DNA of 64,000 nucleotides, taken from the NCBI GenBank assembly GCA_947624255.1, contig CANQJO010000007.1, positions 1 to 64,000 of the forward strand. Direction: 5' to 3'. Shown here one piece after another: positions 62,430 to 64,000 of this stretch. The position numbers and the translations under genes were made by a program. The notes under the pieces were generated by a model, which saw only the letters and a list, made by a program, of their open reading frames with translations, was not told the origin of the DNA and ran no database searches. Positions within the stretch are counted from its first letter, which is position 1. The number at the start of each line of letters is the position of its first letter. This DNA comes from an uncultured Ruminococcus sp. (lineage in GTDB: Bacteria; Bacillota; Clostridia; Oscillospirales; Ruminococcaceae).

Positions 62430-64000
62430 ATGGATATTTACGAATTCTACAAGGGAGAGGTCTTCGATGCTTATGAATATCTTGGCGCTCACCTCTCCGA
62501 GAACGGCACTGTCTTTCGTACCTATGCGCCGAATGCCTCAAAAGTCTCATTGATAGGAGATTTCAGCCGGTGGGAGGATATCCCCATGGAACAGATCGCT
62601 GACGGCAATTTCTATGAGCTTTTCTGTCCCGATGCAAAGGAGGGTATGCGGTATAAATTCCGCATCTATGACAGAAACGGCAATTTTATAGATCACTGCG
62701 ATCCATACGGCTTTGGAATGGAGCTTCGCCCCGGAACTTGCTCCGTTATCAGAAGCATTGAGGATTTCAGCTTCACTGACGAAAAATGGCTCTCTCAGCG
62801 GACTGACGGTCATGATAAGCCGATGAACATCTACGAGGTACACCTCGGCTCATGGCGAAAAAAATCAGATGCTCCCGAGGATTGGTATAACTATTCGGAA
62901 ATAGCCGATATGCTCACCGACTACGCTCTGAAATTCGGATACAACTATCTGGAATTCATGCCTCTCAGTGAGCACCCCTGCGATGAATCATGGGGATATC
63001 AGATCACCGGATTTTTCGCTCCCACCTCACGATACGGCACTGCAAAGCAGCTCATGGAGCTTGTTGACAAATGCCACAGCAAGGGTATCGGCGTAATAGT
63101 TGACTTCGTTCCCGTCCATTTTGCCGTTGACCACTATGCCCTGACCGAGTATGACGGCACACGGCTTTATGAGTTCCCTGATGATGAGGCAGGATATAAT
63201 GAATGGGGCAGCAGGAATTTCATGCACTCCAAAGGCGAGGTTCGCTCATTTATCAGGTCGGCAGCAAATTACTGGCTCAGTGTTTATCACTTTGATGGCA
63301 TCAGAATGGACGCTATACGCAATATGATCTACCTGAACGGCGATGAGCACCGTGGCGAGAACCGTCAGGCGATCGAGTTTCTGAGATCCATGAACTGCTG
63401 TCTTAAAGCACGTCACCCCACTGCGATCATTGCCGCAGAGGATTCCTCTACGTATCCAAAGGTCACCGCTCCCGTATTTTTGGGAGGACTCGGCTTCGAC
63501 TACAAATGGGACTTAGGCTGGATGCATGACACTCTTGAATATTTTCAAAGTGCTCCCATGTATCGCTCAAGAGATTACCACAAGCTGACGTTCTCGATGC
63601 TGTATTTCTACAACGAAAAGTTTATTCTGCCTCTCTCTCATGATGAGGTAGTCCACGGAAAAGCCTCGATCTGTCAGAAAATGAACGGTCAGTATCCCGA
63701 TAAGTTTCCGCAGGCAAAGGCTCTGTATATGTATATGATCTCCCACCCCGGCAAGAAGCTGAACTTCATGGGCAATGAATTTGCTCAGCTCAGGGAATGG
63801 GACGAAAAGCGTGAGCAGGACTGGGAGGTGCTGAAATATCCTCTGCACGACTCGTTCAGAGAGTATATAAAGGCTCTCAATAAAATTTATCTAAAATACA
63901 ATGCGCTCCACTATGACTATGACTCCACAAATTTCATGTGGGATGACTGCTCGTCCACGGAAAGGTGCATTTATGCCATACGCCGCAAGAGTAAAGACGG
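62430..64000 (+). CDS. glgB: 1,4-alpha-glucan (glycogen) branching enzyme, 3' partial
   Basis: This gene runs off the right edge; about 523 residues are visible and branching enzymes usually have 620-750. It forms alpha-1,6 branches in glycogen. An N-terminal E-set/CBM48 region (about 15-105, GTVFRTYAPNASKVSLIGDF) is followed by the GH13 barrel (MNIYEVHLGSWRKK, WGYQITGFFAPTSRYGT). The catalytic residues are Asp294 (DGIRMDAIRNM), Glu337 (IAAEDSS) and Asp405 (PLSHDEVVHGK). The start ATG at 62430 follows GGAG by 7-8 bases, and a leader of about 40 nt follows the promoter. The ORF track omits it, presumably because no stop lies in the window. Confidence 0.96.
   Translation, partial: MDIYEFYKGEVFDAYEYLGAHLSENGTVFRTYAPNASKVSLIGDFSRWEDIPMEQIADGNFYELFCPDAKEGMRYKFRIYDRNGNFIDHCDPYGFGMELRPGTCSVIRSIEDFSFTDEKWLSQRTDGHDKPMNIYEVHLGSWRKKSDAPEDWYNYSEIADMLTDYALKFGYNYLEFMPLSEHPCDESWGYQITGFFAPTSRYGTAKQLMELVDKCHSKGIGVIVDFVPVHFAVDHYALTEYDGTRLYEFPDDEAGYNEWGSRNFMHSKGEVRSFIRSAANYWLSVYHFDGIRMDAIRNMIYLNGDEHRGENRQAIEFLRSMNCCLKARHPTAIIAAEDSSTYPKVTAPVFLGGLGFDYKWDLGWMHDTLEYFQSAPMYRSRDYHKLTFSMLYFYNEKFILPLSHDEVVHGKASICQKMNGQYPDKFPQAKALYMYMISHPGKKLNFMGNEFAQLREWDEKREQDWEVLKYPLHDSFREYIKALNKIYLKYNALHYDYDSTNFMWDDCSSTERCIYAIRRKSKD

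Noticed and set aside
1-64000. tRNA, rRNA, transposase, integrase or CRISPR-Cas genes
   Set aside because: None was seen when reading the intergenic regions and ORF list; a tRNAscan or HMM search would be needed to exclude them fully.

Overview
The window reads as a chromosome segment of a fibre-degrading, cellulosome-forming Clostridia, most like Ruminococcus (Oscillospiraceae). The evidence is two secreted proteins with type I dockerins and long Thr-rich linkers, a GH9 cellulase, a tandem SGNH/CE12-type pectin deacetylase, a GH105 uptake operon, and Firmicutes-type housekeeping genes. Species cannot be fixed by eye. Promoters are easy to read: many intergenic regions carry TTGACA-17-TATAAT, often preceded by CCTC.

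Layout. 1-2.6 kb: a leucine-rich-repeat/dockerin surface protein cut by the left edge. 2.8-10.5 kb: rpoC and rpoB on the minus strand, not flanked here by rplJL or rpsL. 10.6-12.4 kb: face-to-face promoters, a possible small RNA, a PRK06851-like protein of unknown function and a 48-residue Asn/Ser-rich protein behind a structured leader. 12.5-17.7 kb: an HD phosphohydrolase plus GH13 operon, and a divergent membrane-anchored GH9 cellulase. 17.8-19.8 kb: an AraC regulator, a PP2C-like protein lacking its DGxG motif, and a 46-residue leader gene. 19.8-31.2 kb: a tightly overlapped polysaccharide operon (Wzm, Wzt, methyltransferase, coiled-coil protein, three GT4s, GT-C-like enzyme) ending in an ABC-F ATPase. 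31.3-34.5 kb: the double SGNH/ricin/dockerin protein. 34.7-38.8 kb: a C39-like lipoprotein divergent from a response regulator, histidine kinase and exported third partner. 38.9-40.4 kb: a SAM-I riboswitch and metK. 40.7-43 kb: a second two-component pair. 43-48.5 kb: a PAS/GGDEF/EAL protein, a phosphofructokinase and a phosphohexomutase. 48.5-57.5 kb: rpmE, an IMPACT-family protein, dgt, dnaG, rpoD, an EAL protein fused to a predicted beta-helix, and ychF. 57.6-62.3 kb: GH105, an ABC sugar importer and a TetR regulator. 62.4 kb to the right edge: glgB, truncated.

Working together: the dockerin proteins, GH9 and CE12-like enzyme would attack cellulose and pectin outside the cell. The TetR-ABC-GH105 operon would import and split unsaturated rhamnogalacturonan products; it has no ATPase gene, so it probably shares one. 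PFK, phosphohexomutase, GH13 and GlgB handle sugar flux and glycogen. Two EAL proteins suggest c-di-GMP control. The least explained items are the two face-to-face promoter pairs, the EAL/beta-helix fusion, the eroded PP2C locus and the small Asn/Ser-rich gene with its leader.
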